Origin: Acidobacteriota bacterium
GTDB lineage: Bacteria; Acidobacteriota; Vicinamibacteria; Vicinamibacterales; CAVVIG01
DNA: 34,264 nucleotides
Direction of reading: 5' to 3'
Assembly: GCA_023265105.1 (NCBI GenBank)
Contig: JAHFUJ010000018.1
Location: 1-34,264 of the forward strand
The notes beneath the pieces are model-generated. The model was not told where the DNA came from and did not search any database. It saw only the letters and a program-made list of their open reading frames with translations. The number at the start of each line of letters is the position of its first letter. The first letter of the stretch is position 1. Made by a program: the position numbers and the translations under genes. Positions 34,101-34,264 of the stretch are shown here, in pieces.

Positions 34101-34264
34101 CGGCTGGCACGCCAGCCACTTCGTCTTCTCCCCAAGGCTTGCCGTCACCCGTCACGCCACCGCCCGTTCCGATGTCATCGGTCACTTCTGCGCCCGTCAC
34201 CTCGTCCCCGGCCAGCTCTGTCGCGCCCACGCCTGTGTCGCCGACGATCGTTCCGCCCATCGCA
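31115..34264 (+). CDS. Giant DUF4157 protein, candidate eCIS cargo, 3' end beyond window
   Basis: An uninterrupted frame runs from ATG 31115 to the window end: 1050 codons without a stop, so the C-terminus is missing. About residues 118-190 are a DUF4157 domain (VRARVEPVLGMDLSGVRVHD and AFTHKNHIWLGPNE) ending with the zinc-peptidase-type motif HEATHVLHQ at H181-Q189. A Gly/Ala/Glu-rich linker follows. Residues ~383-425 and ~467-508 are hydrophobic, glycine-rich and could insert in membranes. Residues ~590-745 are Pro/Ala-rich with repeats of AEPISTAPAA. A compact polar segment near 810-955 (VYLEHQTSAAVAHEVLPGHE, LVIALPQSVKTIKDNA) is unrecognised. DUF4157 proteins are frequent companions and putative effectors of eCIS; the domain may process or load the payload. 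The ATPase stop lies 42 bases upstream in the same frame. Confidence 0.88.
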   Translation, partial: MPKLAQPQSRPQARNAEPAPDPSRASGSPAAPALSGSLPLFLQRLPVPAVQAKLVVNEPNDVFEQEADALSESVAQGGNGARPSSSSRRAGAGQDLLQRKAAAPPTTAPAIQPPDGGTALNGDVRARVEPVLGMDLSGVRVHDSPAARDTADGLRARAFTHKNHIWLGPNESSDDTELLAHEATHVLHQSDGAGSGDSTGGAPTIQRTPGDAASPPLATPLSATTPDATPPDGVGTLVAPEAISQQPGNETDASRSTPSDGSGTAEGGEGAEGADGGMSVDPGNGAAQPGAPGEAGGAQAEAGPESEGAGGAGGGGGAAVTGGGGGAAAAPVPETGAGALETGDLVLIDVELAEHQRWAGALGRVGEASSLHRAEFVAEAAGSGFISGAASGLAMGLGIGLVTRFVPAIGPVIGGAMALHGLVTRDWAETGATIGRFGEGSDTYETLANTIASVAAVIDVVSQVLTVINGIVGVVQIAAAVIAGGAVVAAFFTFGATLGIAAVAGEVVATCEEISLAIGEVTMVLDLVNSAILQPCVTLFRALHAFTTQADPREVEAQGRGISTAAAASGAALGAWAGGQAAEAGGRPHPPEDLPPSQRPPHETPPPAAGDGPVVRFQEPVTPVAHPEGTPLPVSHAEPIAAAPAAVTEPVMPPPIGHAEPISTAPAAGPETTLPPPVSEPVSAPAPVAAALAAEPISTAPAASVAEPVSVAPPAEVTPAPAAAPHEQLTLPHTQGPGSELRPITAPLELQGIKGTDPIPQGLEPGAIGTYGRAVAAPHPAALASNPPGAPGATAGGGRMPATGREAAGVYLEHQTSAAVAHEVLPGHELHGPQGQRRGGRDTQEALVIALPQSVKTIKDNADAALRTEVQARRAAGEDVPAIEVTARSAQITQDAIAQAGADVPGQQVSRNFLAEVDQFNDPRFGYQEVRPGEPLPPGHPLAAASPAELDAFINRTFDPFITPPASGGAAPPTAPQSVQPAPNPNQTSFDFGPGAAGTPATSSSPQGLPSPVTPPPVPMSSVTSAPVTSSPASSVAPTPVSPTIVPPIA
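33020..33223 (+). repeat. Degenerate Ala/Pro repeat in the DUF4157 gene
   Basis: CATGCGGAGCCAATT recurs at 33020 and 33086 (66-bp period). The peptide AEPI(A/S)(A/T)APAA appears three times, the third near 33194 with different codons. It probably forms an extended linker in the protein. Recent duplication is likely for the first two copies only. Confidence 0.6.

Overview
The window is GC-rich (roughly two thirds G+C) and is dominated by one complete-looking, plus-strand structural gene cluster for a contractile injection system of the extracellular type (eCIS, the Afp/PVC family of headless phage-tail-like particles). Gene content and base composition fit a soil-type Gram-negative bacterium. 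Acidobacteriota (Vicinamibacteria-like) is my best guess, but no ribosomal or other phylogenetic marker is present, so this is weak.

Layout. Positions 1-1021 are a short minus-strand flank: a DUF4926-like gene cut by the window edge, a DUF6883-like gene translationally coupled to it, and the C-terminal stub of an alpha/beta hydrolase. Positions 1022-1220 are a repeat-rich control region. From 1221 everything reads left to right: a stand-alone sigma-54 activator (1221-2300), then a 143-bp gap with phased G4/C4 tracts and a well-spaced -24/-12 (sigma-54) promoter, then about 31.8 kb of closely packed genes.

The cluster, in order: small winged-helix-like protein; DUF4255 tube terminator/cap (Pvc16-like); unknown 299-aa protein; sheath 1; tube 1; sheath 2; tube 2; CIS tube/LysM-position protein (Pvc7-like); 55-aa small conserved-type protein; gp27-like hub; gp5-like spike; 692-aa protein with a hydrophobic C-terminus; gp25-like baseplate protein (Pvc9); baseplate J-like protein (Pvc11); tail-protein-I-like baseplate protein (Pvc12); two small PKD-like proteins; three neighbouring proteins sharing an N-terminal motif (625 and 1468 aa for the two largest); a 541-aa protein at the usual tape-measure/accessory position; AAA+ ATPase (Pvc15); and a very large DUF4157 protein, open at the right edge, that is the best cargo/effector candidate.

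How the parts would work together (known for the family): inner tube and sheath stack on a gp25/J/I baseplate around a gp27-gp5 spike, the DUF4255 protein caps the distal end, the ATPase assists assembly or cargo loading, and contraction drives tube, spike and cargo into a target. Locus-specific points are the likely sigma-54 switch, a candidate membrane anchor, PKD folds apparently cut between consecutive polypeptides, and no recognisable PAAR tip. No tRNA, rRNA, CRISPR array, insertion sequence or integrase was seen. No gene-free stretch exceeds 300 bases; the longest are 625-826 (two small hairpins, otherwise nothing recognised) and 1022-1220 (repeats and a candidate promoter).
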